64,000 bases of DNA from Pelodera strongyloides (lineage: Eukaryota; Nematoda; Chromadorea; Rhabditida; Rhabditidae). Shown here piece after piece: positions 53,478 through 64,000 of this stretch. Location of the stretch: assembly GCA_036852015.1 (NCBI GenBank), contig JAANDG010000197.1:170222-234221 (forward strand). The letters run 5' to 3'. The notes beneath the pieces are model-generated. The model was not told the origin of the DNA and made no database searches. It saw only the letters and a program-made list of their open reading frames with translations. Each line of letters begins with the position of its first letter. Position 1 is the stretch's first letter. Position numbers and translations under genes: made by a program.

Positions 53478-53824
53478 GTAGGTTATTTTTTTCCTTCTTC
53501 TTCGGCTCTTGTTTTCTCACTTGAATATTCAGTGTGACTCGGAACAACTACAACAATGCGCGACTTTGCGCCATATTTTACGCCGCGCACACTTTTCGCG
53601 CAATAGCTCCGCCGCGCAGTTTCCTCATTATAGGTTGTAGGCTCAACTATGCAAAAGTCTCACTAGCTGACTCAACTAGCGCACTCGAAAAACAATCTCA
53701 ACATATATCGAGCTTTCCCAATATTCATTCATATTTTCTTTTGAACCCAAATTTAGCCAACAAACAAAAATGCGAAGGATCTTCCACTGTAAGAAGGGCC
53801 AGAAGCTGCGCATTTAATAAGTAA

Positions 53825-54684
53825 TAATATTTTAAAAGAAAATCATGAAACCCCAACCATGTTTCTCAGCATTCAAAACCAAGTGCCAAACCTCTTACAA
53901 TACTAACAATTTCCTCATCAAAATCATGAAAACCCAACCTCCGAATCTTAACAATACTCCACTTCTACTTACCAAGCGTAACAAAGTACCTAGTTCCTCA
54001 AATGTATTCACCCGCGTACTCCCTACCCTATATGATGCCATTAATTATAACCCTACCCTATTGACACAATGATAATATAATACAGTCCCTCATCATTCAA
54101 AACCACGTGTCACACCGCTTATAATACTAACAAATTTTCTAACAACGACCCCTCATAACATTCTACTCTCCTAATTACAAGAACGCATACTTAATTACCG
54201 TACTCAATAAACAAAATTTCAGATTCTCTCCGCTCTCCATCCTCTACGCGTTCCCTCGTCCATCTCCGACCATCTGTCATCTCCACCCTAATATACATGT
54301 AGTTCGTGATCTCATCAGACGCATAAATATTGCTTCTGTTTTTCATTTCTGAATCAATGAAATATATCATATGTTATTCCGTCGTCTCTCCCTATATTGT
54401 TAGCTCACAAAAGAAATATATTAATAATAATAAAAACTCTTTTTTTATCACAGTGAAAAGAAAAGCTGATATACTCGGACATGCTGGGAATAAAAAAAAA
54501 AGATAAATGGATTAGCAAAGGCTAACTATAGACAAGTAAGGGTACAGGACGCGTGACAATAAATTAGCATATTAATAGAGTAGCCTTGATTCGTATTCAA
54601 TACTACGATAAAATTCAAGACAGCAGTTTTCTCACAATAATAGGAATACCCCTTTGAAACAACCATCACATCTCTTGCTAATAT
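53825..54684. other. AT-rich intergenic DNA, no gene seen
   Basis: Two similar short tracts (ATCATGAAACCCCAACC and ATCATGAAAACCCAACC) suggest a local direct duplication. An AATAAA near 54206 could serve the gene at 52433-53477 if its last exon ends near 53822. Confidence 0.35.
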
Positions 54685-54794
54685 TTAAAGCGGTATGGCA
54701 AGTGGCTTGTGAAATGCTTAATTTCTATGCTCTCCTATGCACTTCCGGCAGAGGCTGGAACACACTGTCACAAACCAGGTGTAATACCGCTTAA
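54685..54794. mobile_element. TTAA-flanked palindromic element, short CACGTGG-family copy
   Basis: Starts TTAAAGCGGTATGGCAAGTG and ends CAGGTGTAATACCGCTTAA. 110 bp. Confidence 0.7.
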
Positions 54795-54927
54795 TCATTT
54801 ACATTGTTTTCACAACCTTTCTTAGTGGCACTTCCCCTACATTTAAAAACACAATAAATAGCTCATCTCCTTCCCAAGTAGAAAAAACAAGCTCTACTAA
54901 CTAGAACAACCATTTACAGGATTCTAA

Positions 54928-55102
54928 CTAAAGCGAAATACCGGCCGGTTTTTGGAGAGAACTTGCTCAAGAACTTGCATTCCTATGCATTTACGCAAAG
55001 TGGGGTCTAGTTTTTATTCTAATGTATGCTCATCTGCACATGCTGCACAACAAATCAGGTGTACGCGATGCGTTTCAAAAACCGGCCGGCATTTCGCTTT
55101 AG
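54928..55102. mobile_element. Palindromic element, CCGGCCGG family
   Basis: Starts CTAAAGCGAAATACCGGCCG and ends CCGGCCGGCATTTCGCTTTAG. The flanks read CTAA and TTAG instead of TTAA. Confidence 0.8.
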
Positions 55103-55565
55103 TTACAATGAACAACACCCTGTACCTATAAGTTCCCAATAATTAAGAAATACAGCTTCCAATTGTCAGTTTCACACAATAGTCACTGATATAGCAAATA
55201 GACAGCTCAAACATACTTATAATTAACACTATTAAAATAAAATTCCTTAGTGTATTTCCCTAAACATATCCATGTCCTAATTTATTCGAATAATCAAATA
55301 AGTGTTACGAGTAAAGGTAAAGAAACAAGTAAACGAAAAAACTAAAACGATTATTTAAATTCTAATATCACAGAGTATAACCGGAGATGAAGAAAAAAAA
55401 ATGAAAACCAATCAGCAAAAAGCTCCCTTCAATTTAAAGAAGCTCCAAAATAAACTGAAATTATCAAAAATTCACCAGAATACCGAGTGTAGGGTTTAGT
55501 TTCAACGACAGAATAAAAAACGCAGGTAAGTGAGCGTAACAACATAGAGCCCTTGTAAGAGGGTG

Positions 55566-55640
55566 GGGATAGCTTACTGGCTAACATCTTGGACCAGTGA
55601 TCAAACAACGCAGGTTCGATTCCCAATCGGTACCCACTGT
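55566..55640 (+). other. tRNA-like Pol III element
   Basis: The ends pair (GTGGG with CCCAC). TAGCTTACTGGCTAA fits an A box and GCAGGTTCGATTCCC a B box. The anticodon stem is imperfect (loop about CCAGTGA). The open frame running on from it to 55787 suggests a longer tRNA-headed SINE. Confidence 0.5.
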
Positions 55641-55944
55641 CTACTCTACGGTGCTATATTTAATGGCTGGATTGCCTACCAATGTTTGTACATCAGAATA
55701 ATAAGTAAGAAAACTCCAAGAAGACGAGAAATACCCCCAGATGCTTTAAAGGCCCTAAGACTACAAGCGAAATTAAGAATAGAATGAAGAACTATAAACC
55801 TCTCCCAAATGAGCAATTAACAATACGGCAATCTGACAGGAATGTACCAATGAAAAAAAGTAAAATAGGTATATAATTTAATAAATTAACTCCATCCGCA
55901 TTTGCACCCTACATATAGACTTGAATATTCTCGTATTATGCACG

Positions 55945-56006
55945 GGATGGGACTGAACCTGGGTTTCCCTGTCCTCAAACTAGCCTCCTATCCACTCGGC
56001 CATCCA
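55945..56006 (-). other. tRNA-like sequence directly after the MON2 stop codon
   Basis: On the minus strand GGATGGCCGAGTGGATAGG looks like the start of a Leu/Ser tRNA, and the 3' end CCATCC pairs six bases with GGATGG. The T arm (CCCAGGTTCAGTCCC) does not pair properly. It begins within the bases following the MON2 stop, so it lies in that 3' UTR. Confidence 0.45.
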
Positions 56007-59000
56007 TCAAAAGTTGTTTTGTTGTGGTATTGACTTGAGTAGAAGAAGGGTTTGGTAGGACTTTACCGCAGATATCAGTGCACTTTCAACCTGAAAACAA
56101 TGATTAAATTCGCACGTGAAAACAGAAATTGTCAAGCATAAACTGTATTGGTACAGACAGTAATACACACTTTGAAACATTTTGTTTCGTAAAATCAGAA
56201 AAAATGTTAGAATACGCCAAGAATAAAATAAATTTGCTAAACTTTTATTGCCTGCTTATTAGTTTAAAAAAAATTTAATCCTTTTTTCAACTAATAAGCA
56301 AGTAAAACATAAAAGTAGTAAATTAGCATAGCAAAGTTTAAGGTGGCGAAGGTGAAGGTAATTTTTAATTTTTAATTTAAATCGAACACTATATCATGAT
56401 TATATACTTGCACTACGGTATACTTACACTACGGTACTCACAGACTACAATCTACAGTACTCAACTTCTACCGTACCTGTTTATCCGCGTGACAACATGG
56501 AATCAAGTCCACGAGTGAGGGATACAAGTTGACGAGCTGTGAGTACAGGACACTGTTCACGGCATCCGAGCGCCTGAAACAAATCGGTTAAATGTCTCAG
56601 CAAATAGACACATTCCATTCCGGTTAGCAGAACAAAACCGATTTGGTTATCTCACTGTCTCACTCCATCAAAGACTGAGAAATGCTGTGTCGAGGTGTTG
56701 TAATGCAATACTTGAAACATCCTGTTTGGTAAACTAGTAAAAAAATGGATCGACTACAATAGAATTATATACAGGAGGAGTTTGAAGGCTTGGATGTCCG
56801 CAACGAAGCCTTTTTATCAAGTTTTCCGCAATACACACTAGAAATGAAACATACAAAAATCATTGAGGGTTCGAACCCTCGACCTGTCGCTTTAGAGTCA
56901 AGCGCTCTACCTGATGCGCTATAACGCCTTGGAAACAGAGAAGCAAGCGGCGGAAGGCCGATTCATCCAACCCCGGCTGGTACAATCATAAGCACAACAC
57001 AACATTTAGTTTAATCGTTTAATGGGTGATCTCGAACCCATAAAACCCACTCAGGTTAAAACGGCGGTGCGCCAGGAGTGCACGAACATGAGGAACATAC
57101 GAAATGTTGCTGCCCACAGTGCCCACCAATTGTTCTGTCCAGACTGTTTTCCCCAAAGGAATGGGCTATACACGCGTGCAGCGTGCGCGGCACACCGACA
57201 ACAGTTGGCCACTTAAGCAAAGATATCTCACCCTGCCAGTCTCTCAATAAGAGTCACAACCGCTTGCAAGGACGCCACGGTCTCCGCCTGTCTGCTCGAC
57301 GGAAGTCGCATGTCGCCCGCACCCCGGCTATCACGCGCGAATGACGTCATCACCTGTAATTCGTAAATTTAGTGCAAATCAATGTGAAATACATACCGCT
57401 TTAATCGTGACACATGCGAGTGATCGAGTGCCGGAGGTTACATAAAGTATCTTCATACTGACAACAACCAAAACTCTTAAAATAAGTAGGCTATGTACAC
57501 TACTACAAGGCCCTCACCTGCTTGCATCTATCCAGTAAACTCGTGATCGCCGCTTGTCCCAGCTTGTCGCGGTGTTGCGCGACTGCCGTGTCGCGAGAGG
57601 ACGACGAGGACGCGTCATCGCGACTCATGGACAGCAGCGCGTCAAAACACGCTCGCGACAACTCGACCCGCTGCGTGTACGACTCTGAAGCTACAAACGA
57701 TGAATAGACACACAAAACATAGAACATCAAACACCAACCCAAATCAGCGTGCAAGTCAATCTACTACTCCGTTGTTAAAGCCACATAACTGCCGCTTTTT
57801 GAAACGTGTGTATGAAATCGTTCCTACGAATTTACGCCAAGAGAACTCGATTTTTTTTTAACTCTAATCATACTCATTTGCATATAAAGCATGCGAATGC
57901 AGTTATCCATCGCAAAAACAGGATGTTATACCGCTTTAACAAAGAGAAGCATGACTAGTTAGGGGACGTAGTTTTAATCTCACGCACTAAAGATTTTGTA
58001 TCGGGTCTTTCAGGTCTTTCAACATAGAACAAAATATGCATTTTGTGCTGTGCGCTAGAAAGTAGAAAGAGTAATCCCTCTCAATTCTCTATTAAAACAG
58101 TCAGAGTGTGCATCAAGAAATCCTGGCTCATAACAACAAAAAGAAGAAAAGTTAGCGACACGCGACCGTGTGCAGTAAACGCGCTCAATCACAATCACGA
58201 TTACTCTCCGATGACGAGTGCAAATTATCAATTATCATCACAACTTTCGACAATAAATAAGTGGTTGTGGTTGTGGTTAGGCTTTACCAAAACAAATAGT
58301 AAAAATATAAAGCTGATAAGGTGCAAAAATGAAAGTGTCAAAACAAGAATTATATGTAAAGGGTACAAGAAATAGTGTGTGAAATTTTAAAGGTATAATG
58401 TGAAAATAGACACACAACAATAAGAAGTTGAATTAGTAAGAAATAACCCTGAATATTAATCAAGATACCCCGTTTCGACCCCTGAGTCAGTTAGATCAAA
58501 GCTCAAAACTTGGGCCACTAAACCACAAAGGCACTTGGAGTTTGTCAGAACTACCTCGTATACCACATACAAACGTTGGCACTCTTCTCCTCACTCACAA
58601 GCAAGAAGGACAAAACTCCACCTTTTCACTGATATGAGAAAAAAAAACTAAATAGAAAAAAATCAACGAATCAACACATACCCAAAACATCGGTCGGGTC
58701 GAGATTGCAAATGGATCCTTTGTTTAGAATAGCGATGATTTGTTGTACAAATTGGGATGGAAGAGAGTGAGTGAATGGAAGCACTTCATTTCTGAAATAA
58801 AAGGAATATTCAAACCGCTTATCTTATTCATTACCATAGGGCTGTCGCCGCCTGATGCGACTTTCCAATTCAATGTAGGTGATTCTTCTACGTACTCACG
58901 AAAAAGGGCATGCTTATATTACTTATATGTAACGTTTGCAGCGTATGTACGAAAAATTCATGTGATAAGATTCAAATGCGCTAATTTTCGAAATTTGCGA

Positions 59001-62000
59001 AAAGTTGCCCTTTTTATAGCATAAAAGGCATACAACGACTTACCGTAATAATTCAATAAATTGGCAATCAACAAATTCGTCTCGCTTCCGTTCATCCGGG
59101 TTCAGAATCGACGAATTACTAAAGCGTACAAAAATTACGTGACAACTGCCAACACAGCACCGGTTCAATACCTTCATTCCCAAATGTCTCAACGTGTCCG
59201 AATCCGAATCTCGAATTACACACATCCTCAATTATCGTGTTACACACTACTATTGATAATGCTACGACGCATTGAAATTATTGAAATATCTATAATTTCT
59301 TCAACTTCGCAAGTATCGACACCAACGTCCTCAAAATATTAAACTCACTTATTCGAAAATAAGAACTGTTCAAGTGAGCTGGCTAGAACGGGCCACAGAG
59401 GGGCGAAGAGAGCTCCTAAATAAATGAACAAATTTGGTAATTATCGATTAAAAGTTTTTCAAGAATGTGCACTTTAATCTCAAAACTATTTCCCAACATA
59501 TACATATACTATCCTCTTTCAGTTTCAGTCGTACATATTACATCCTTATAATGATAACGCTCATCAAACATTGCCTACTACAGTAGTGCAGTTGCACACT
59601 CAATGAAATTCAAATTGCTAATGGTAAATATAAAAAATACCTCGTTGCCTCGCAATCGGTAACCCAATCCGGAGTATATTCAACATCGCGGATGCGGAAA
59701 GTTTCCACGATGAATGAGACAGACATTTATACTTCAACGCCAGGCAGTCGGCACATGTCTACAATGACAAATACATAGTAATTATGATCACATAGAAGAT
59801 AGAAGAGCATGCGCAACGTATAACCTCACTTAAAACAAAAACACAAAAAAAAACTATTTCAACAATGCACAAAACTAATACGGATACAGAACAATGCTAA
59901 CCATAAATACTATTAATGTAATATAACGTAATTATGTAATATCAGCCGTTCGAAGAGCCCTACGGGCTCTTCTCCGACTGGAGGAATCGGCCTTCGGCCG
60001 ATTGTTTCCCTATTTAAAAAAAGGATTGCTACAATTTAAAAAGTTAACTCTCGTCTCTTTCTGCTCCCACACATTCACACGTCTCTGATTGTGGAAACGT
60101 ATAATAATCAGTTTGGTTCACCACTCGACTAATGCCACCATGCAAATTTGCTATTGAAGGTGCTGTATGTAGGGCAGAGGATTATCCTTGTCATAAGCTA
60201 GCATAGCTCAGCAGGTAGAGCGTTGGACTGTGAAGCGAGAGATTGGGTGCTGCTGTGGGTTCGAATACCGTCAGCGGCAAAGATTTTGTATGTTCCCATT
60301 CGATTGTAAATAGAAAATTTTCTTTATGAAAGGATTTCGTTGCGTGCATACAAACAAAAGACCAAGTAAACTCTTCTCCTTTATATAATAAGATTACTAA
60401 GCCTAAACTTTTTACTAAACCTACCTAATGCCATTAATGGAGCAACACTCACCCTCACAAAATCAATGAGCACGAGAGCCTCCACATTTTCCTTATAATG
60501 AGCCGTTGCTCCCAAATAATCGACACATTTTCGTAGTGAGGATTCAGCAAAGGGAACCACGTTCTGCAGAGCCCATTCGTTCTAAAGTTGGAAGATTCAA
60601 AATTCGTAGATTAAAGTACAGGAGAACTAATAAAGCACGCTGAATTACCCAAAACATAAACCTCAAACATAGCCCCGGGTGAGATTTTTTTAACATTCAC
60701 ATTTACGGTTCAAGGGCGTGGACCTGTGCACCTTTATTTTTTAAACTGTTTGAGTTGCCTTATGGCATGTTCCACATTTATAAGTGTGCACCAGGAATCA
60801 CCTTAGCCCCAAACAAATCGTGATTGCAAATATGTCAATGTTTCCGGACGGTAATATATGCTACGCACTGTAGTTGGTCGGCACTGATGTATTGACGTTT
60901 TGCCCAAAAAAATGACACATAATGAATCGCCTACTCACATAGTCCTTATGACCGGCAGCTTGCCTCGGGGGTGGGTGGGCAGCTAGAGAAGCAAACTTCA
61001 GAAGCAATCGCAGCAGATCCGGAAGCGCTCCACGAAGCACAGAACTTCCGGCTGACATTTCCTGAATACGAGAGATGATGGATGAATCCATAGGCGCACA
61101 TAAACACCACACCACAGCCAACTCTTACTAAGTGATGAGATCAAGCACGTCGCCCAGTCGCCCATAACTGGGAGATAGGAACGAAGAATCCTAGGTGCTC
61201 ACGACTCCCTACGCTAAGGAAAAAGAAGTTGAGCCCAGTCAAGTATGCTCCTCCAAATACATCATGCCAAAAAAAAACATTGGCAAAACTCCAAAATTCA
61301 GAATCACCTGATAAACCGCCTTGACACAATCGAGTACCGCTTCCTGTGTGGGAGTGAGTGATCCTGCAGAAGTGAGCACAAAGGGAGCCTGCTCAGCGGG
61401 GATCGGTACCGCAGTCAACGCCTATTAATTAGGATAGATTAAATGTCGTAAATTAGTTACGGAAGACTAATTACCGTAAATTAATAACAGTAATTACGGT
61501 AGATTTTAACATATATTATTCCACCAAAAGCCCAATGTTTCTCCATTTTTATATTTCATCACTAAACGGTTATGATGGTGATTTAGCTCCGATGTACGAT
61601 CCACGTTTCGTCATCTTAATTCCAATTTTTGGAGTACAAGTAAAATATATCAATTCCATGCCAAAGTAAAAAAAAATAAAGTTTAGAAGGCAATGATCCA
61701 AACCGAAAACTAACTGAATTTTTGTAATTGTATTGTACTGAATTTGGAGTGCTTAATATGTAGTGTTTTGCATGTAGCATGAAAAGCACTACATACACTT
61801 TAGGTTTTTAACAATATTCCACCAAAAGTTAAGTTAAAACTTTTTACCTTAACATATACAAAACAAAACGCTATCACTGGTCATAACACAAACCTCAAAT
61901 ATCGACGGTAGTTGTGGGTATTTCAGCTCCTCCACACAAATATCTTTTTTGACTTTCTCGAATAACGGGGAAAAGATATGAAGCAATGTGGTGAGATGGG

Positions 62001-64000
62001 AGGGACCGGGTACATAGCTGGAATATAATTCAATTTCCACAATTCACAAACAAACACACAAATGCATATGTCATGTCGTGTCATTGTTACAAGGACTACA
62101 ATTCCCAAACGTTGATCTCTCTTTCTCAGCTCATGCGGTCTCAAACGTAAATTTCTCTTTCTCAGCTCACTGGGATAAGAAAGCGTCAAGTAGATAGCAG
62201 GACATCTACTTAACAAATTCTTATATACAAAAAAAAGAAAAGAAAGGAAGAACCCACGGTTTCTCTTTCGGATCATCAGGAGTCGGCCGCGTGACGACAA
62301 GTGCCTGTGCGATACGAATCCATGACTGAAAAGAGGCAGAGATTTATCAGAATAAAGCTATTTATTTAAAGCGATACGACACGTGGTGAAACGCAGACTA
62401 TACAGCTGCATTCTCATGTTGATATGCAAAAAGTGTTCCATTATGTGCCGAAAAGAGCACATAATGACGCACACACAAGAGCACAGTGTACCTAGAGAAT
62501 GTTTCACAAAGCACGCCCAATACCGCTTTAAGATAGCCCCCCGCTCTAAATACTAACAAATAAGAGGACATGAAACAAATACCCTATCCTTCAAAACTTA
62601 GAGGGAAAATAATGCAAACGGAGGAATGTTTGACCATAAAGTAAAAGTTGCAACATATTTACATAAACCCAGCCCAGTAGTCTCAAAATAAACATAAATA
62701 AAGGACAACCCCAGTCATGCAAACAAAAGCCCATAAGGAAAAATGGTTAAGAATACTTGCTACTTATCAGATGATAACAAAGAACAAAAAGCTATATTGG
62801 ACAGAGAAATATAAAGAGCAACTCAACATTGGATAAATGCAAACATTTCCGGAACAAAATTACAAATGACAGTAAAGCCCAATTTGAGTTAAGTTCACCT
62901 CAAACACTTTTCCACATCGAAGCCAGTACTAAATCAAAGGAAAACGGCCATAATTAAAAGCTTATGTTGGCCTCATCTCATCGTACCGTCACGTGGAATT
63001 GTACCAGACGCTCTTTTAAAGTGAAATGCTAGCCTCTTTGGAAAATTTGCATAGATAAGCAAATCCTATGTATCCTATGCTAATTTTGTACGATTGCCGT
63101 GGACGATCGTACAAAATTAGCATAGGATACATAGAGGATTTGCTTACCATATGTAAATTTTCCAAGGGGGCTAGCATTTCGCTTTAACAAATCTGTCTTT
63201 CTACCAAAGAGGTGTGAGAGAAAAAAAGCGACATTTACAAGTTTCAGTAAATGAATAATCAATAAACACACGTTTCAGTAAATGATCAATCAATAAAGAA
63301 ACGAAGCAATAAACACCAACACCAACCTTCCACGAAAGAATCCATAATTGTTGCGGGAGCTTCGGAATATCATCTTCTTTTGCCGCTTCGCTCAAACTCC
63401 TGCAATATCAATATCACATCACACATCCAGACAATATGACTTATAACTTCACACAATCAACTTATAACGTCAGATAATATATAAATATAAACAAAGTCTA
63501 CATTTAAAAAAACCTACTAAATTACACTTTCTGGAAAAAAAGACAGAATTGGAGAAAAAACGAATATAAACCTTACGTCGTGCTTCGCTCTTTCGTGTTG
63601 ATGTCAAGTGTTTGAGCGGAGATCTTACCAAGGAGAATCTGTAATGAAAAAAAAGATAATAGACAAAAAGTGAGAAGTAAAGATTGTAAAAACTAGCAGT
63701 ATTACCCGCAACTGAAAAAGTAGGGAATCTGTAACAATCTTGTTTCTAACGGGATATAAGTTCGGTGCGCATATTGGCGTAGTATTAGAATACATGACAA
63801 AGTTATAACATAAAAAAACTGTAATATACCATAGTGGTTCCCACGTAGAGAGTGCATAGACGCAGAGAAATGCGGTCAAAATGATCGTAAAACAGGCACT
63901 AGAAAAAAAATCAACTTACCTCCTGCAGACACTTGATAGATGCTAATGACAACTCGGCATTATCACTGCCAGCTGCCCATTCAATATATTCGAGTAGCGT
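56007..64000 (-). CDS. mon-2: MON2-family trafficking protein, C-terminal 539 residues (5' end outside window)
   Basis: MON2 proteins are large HEAT-like scaffolds related to BIG/GBF Arf-GEFs without a Sec7 domain. They act at Golgi and endosomes with Dopey and flippase partners (family knowledge). Sixteen exons, 5' to 3': 64000-63920 (partial), 63638-63577, 63399-63327, 62325-62258, 62017-61894, 61421-61308, 61061-60939, 60581-60453, 59758-59641, 59415-59349, 59118-59044, 58791-58682, 57690-57518, 57353-57232, 56573-56477, 56090-56007, stop TGA at 56009-56007. They sum to 1620 nt and phase is kept at every junction. Recognisable blocks are RKRDEFVDCQFIELLR, NEVLPFTHSLPSQFVQ with LNKGSI, and LVNLYPSLVDL, in the order of the human MON2 C-terminus. 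The exon at 57690-57518 carries a Ser/Asp-rich insert and is unusually GC-rich. No gene lies between it and the window edge. Confidence 0.8.
56868..56933 (-). other. tRNA-like Pol III element, intronic in MON2
   Basis: The minus strand has TAGCGCATCAGGTAGAGCGC (A box and D arm) and GAGGGTTCGAACCCTC (B box), but the T loop is one base short and the acceptor stem does not pair. An anticodon cannot be assigned. A T run follows at tRNA-like distance. Confidence 0.5.
57775..57939. mobile_element. TTAA-flanked palindromic element, intronic in MON2
   Basis: Starts TTAAAGCCACATAACTGCCG and ends GGATGTTATACCGCTTTAA, with TTTTTGAAACG inside the left arm. It lies between the exons at 58791-58682 and 57690-57518. 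Confidence 0.75.
58490..58555 (-). other. tRNA-like Pol III element, intronic in MON2
   Basis: On the minus strand GTGGTTTAGTGGCCCAAG resembles an A box and CAGGGGTCGAAACGGGG a B box. Its start resembles SL1 (GGTTTAGTGGCCCAAG), which I take as chance. Confidence 0.4.
59952..60003. repeat. Two adjacent strong GC hairpins
   Basis: GAAGAGCCC-TAC-GGGCTCTTC (59952-59972) and AATCGGCC-TTC-GGCCGATT (59985-60003) are both perfect, 12 bp apart, in a MON2 intron of otherwise AT-rich sequence. Confidence 0.9.
60203..60283 (+). other. tRNA-like Pol III element, intronic in MON2
   Basis: AGCATAGCTCAGCAGGTAGA is a textbook D arm and A box. The anticodon loop reads CTGTGAA, which would be His (GTG). GTGGGTTCGAATACCGTC resembles a T arm. 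Anticodon and acceptor stems do not pair well, so a tRNA-derived repeat or pseudogene is more likely than a working tRNA-His. Confidence 0.5.
62366..62531. mobile_element. TTAA-flanked palindromic element, CACGTGG family, intronic in MON2
   Basis: Starts TTAAAGCGATACGACACGTG and ends GCCCAATACCGCTTTAA. It lies 40 bp upstream (in gene order) of the exon at 62325-62258, close to that exon's acceptor. Confidence 0.75.
63016..63187. mobile_element. TTAA-flanked palindromic element, GCATATGATAAGC family, intronic in MON2
   Basis: Starts TTAAAGTGAAATGCTAGCCT and ends GGGGCTAGCATTTCGCTTTAA less one base. The centre CGATTGCCGTGGACGATCG is shared with 18306-18481. It is in the same intron as 62366-62531. 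Confidence 0.85.

Noticed and set aside
55563..55787. 74-codon plus frame over the tRNA-like element
   Set aside because: It starts inside the tRNA-like sequence and has no recognisable protein. The basic C-terminal part may be retroelement body but cannot be supported.
58490..58516. SL-like start GGTTTAGTGGCCCAAG on the minus strand
   Set aside because: It differs from SL1 at several positions, lacks a following GT donor, and fits a tRNA-like A box with a B box downstream.
60203..60283. Functional tRNA-His (GTG)
   Set aside because: A good D arm and anticodon loop are present, but the anticodon and acceptor stems do not pair.

Overview
The window reads as nuclear DNA of a rhabditid-type nematode. 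Four signs agree: a 119-bp block of the nematode telomere hexamer TTAGGC (29290-29408), an exact 22-nt SL1 spliced-leader sequence (minus, 27733-27754), a U6 snRNA almost identical to that of C. elegans (481-584), and many short exons bounded by TTTCAG acceptors. I cannot name the species. All gene models were assembled by hand from splice sites and phase; no search was run.

Layout. 1-9.6 kb: U6 snRNA, AT-rich DNA, the 3' part of a plus-strand gene for a basic Arg/Ser-rich protein (exons 5867-7268), and palindromic elements. 9.76-24.99 kb, minus: a complete 32-exon gene for an ACF1/WSTF (BAZ1)-family chromatin-remodelling subunit of 1253 residues (DDT, WHIM, PHD finger, degenerate bromodomain); every exon junction keeps phase. 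25-44 kb: a repeat-rich stretch with almost no convincing coding sequence. It holds the SL1 copy, the telomere-like block, GA/CT microsatellites and many inverted-repeat elements. 44.2-47.8 kb: a young LTR retrotransposon with apparently identical 426-bp LTRs, a CATAT target duplication and one intact BEL/Pao-type Gag ORF but no pol. 48-55 kb: microsatellites, a 61-bp tandem repeat, a G23-T-G21 tract and two good exons of an unrecognised plus-strand gene (52433-53477). 56.0-64.0 kb, minus: the last 16 exons (539 residues) of a MON2-family Golgi/endosome trafficking protein whose 5' part lies beyond the window.

The dominant repeats are palindromic elements of about 110-470 bp, in several sequence families, most of which begin and end at TTAA. 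They sit in introns of both large genes, in a 3' UTR and between genes. In two places neighbouring elements share a single TTAA. The two main genes have separate jobs (nucleosome remodelling; endosomal and Golgi trafficking), and nothing suggests an operon linking them.
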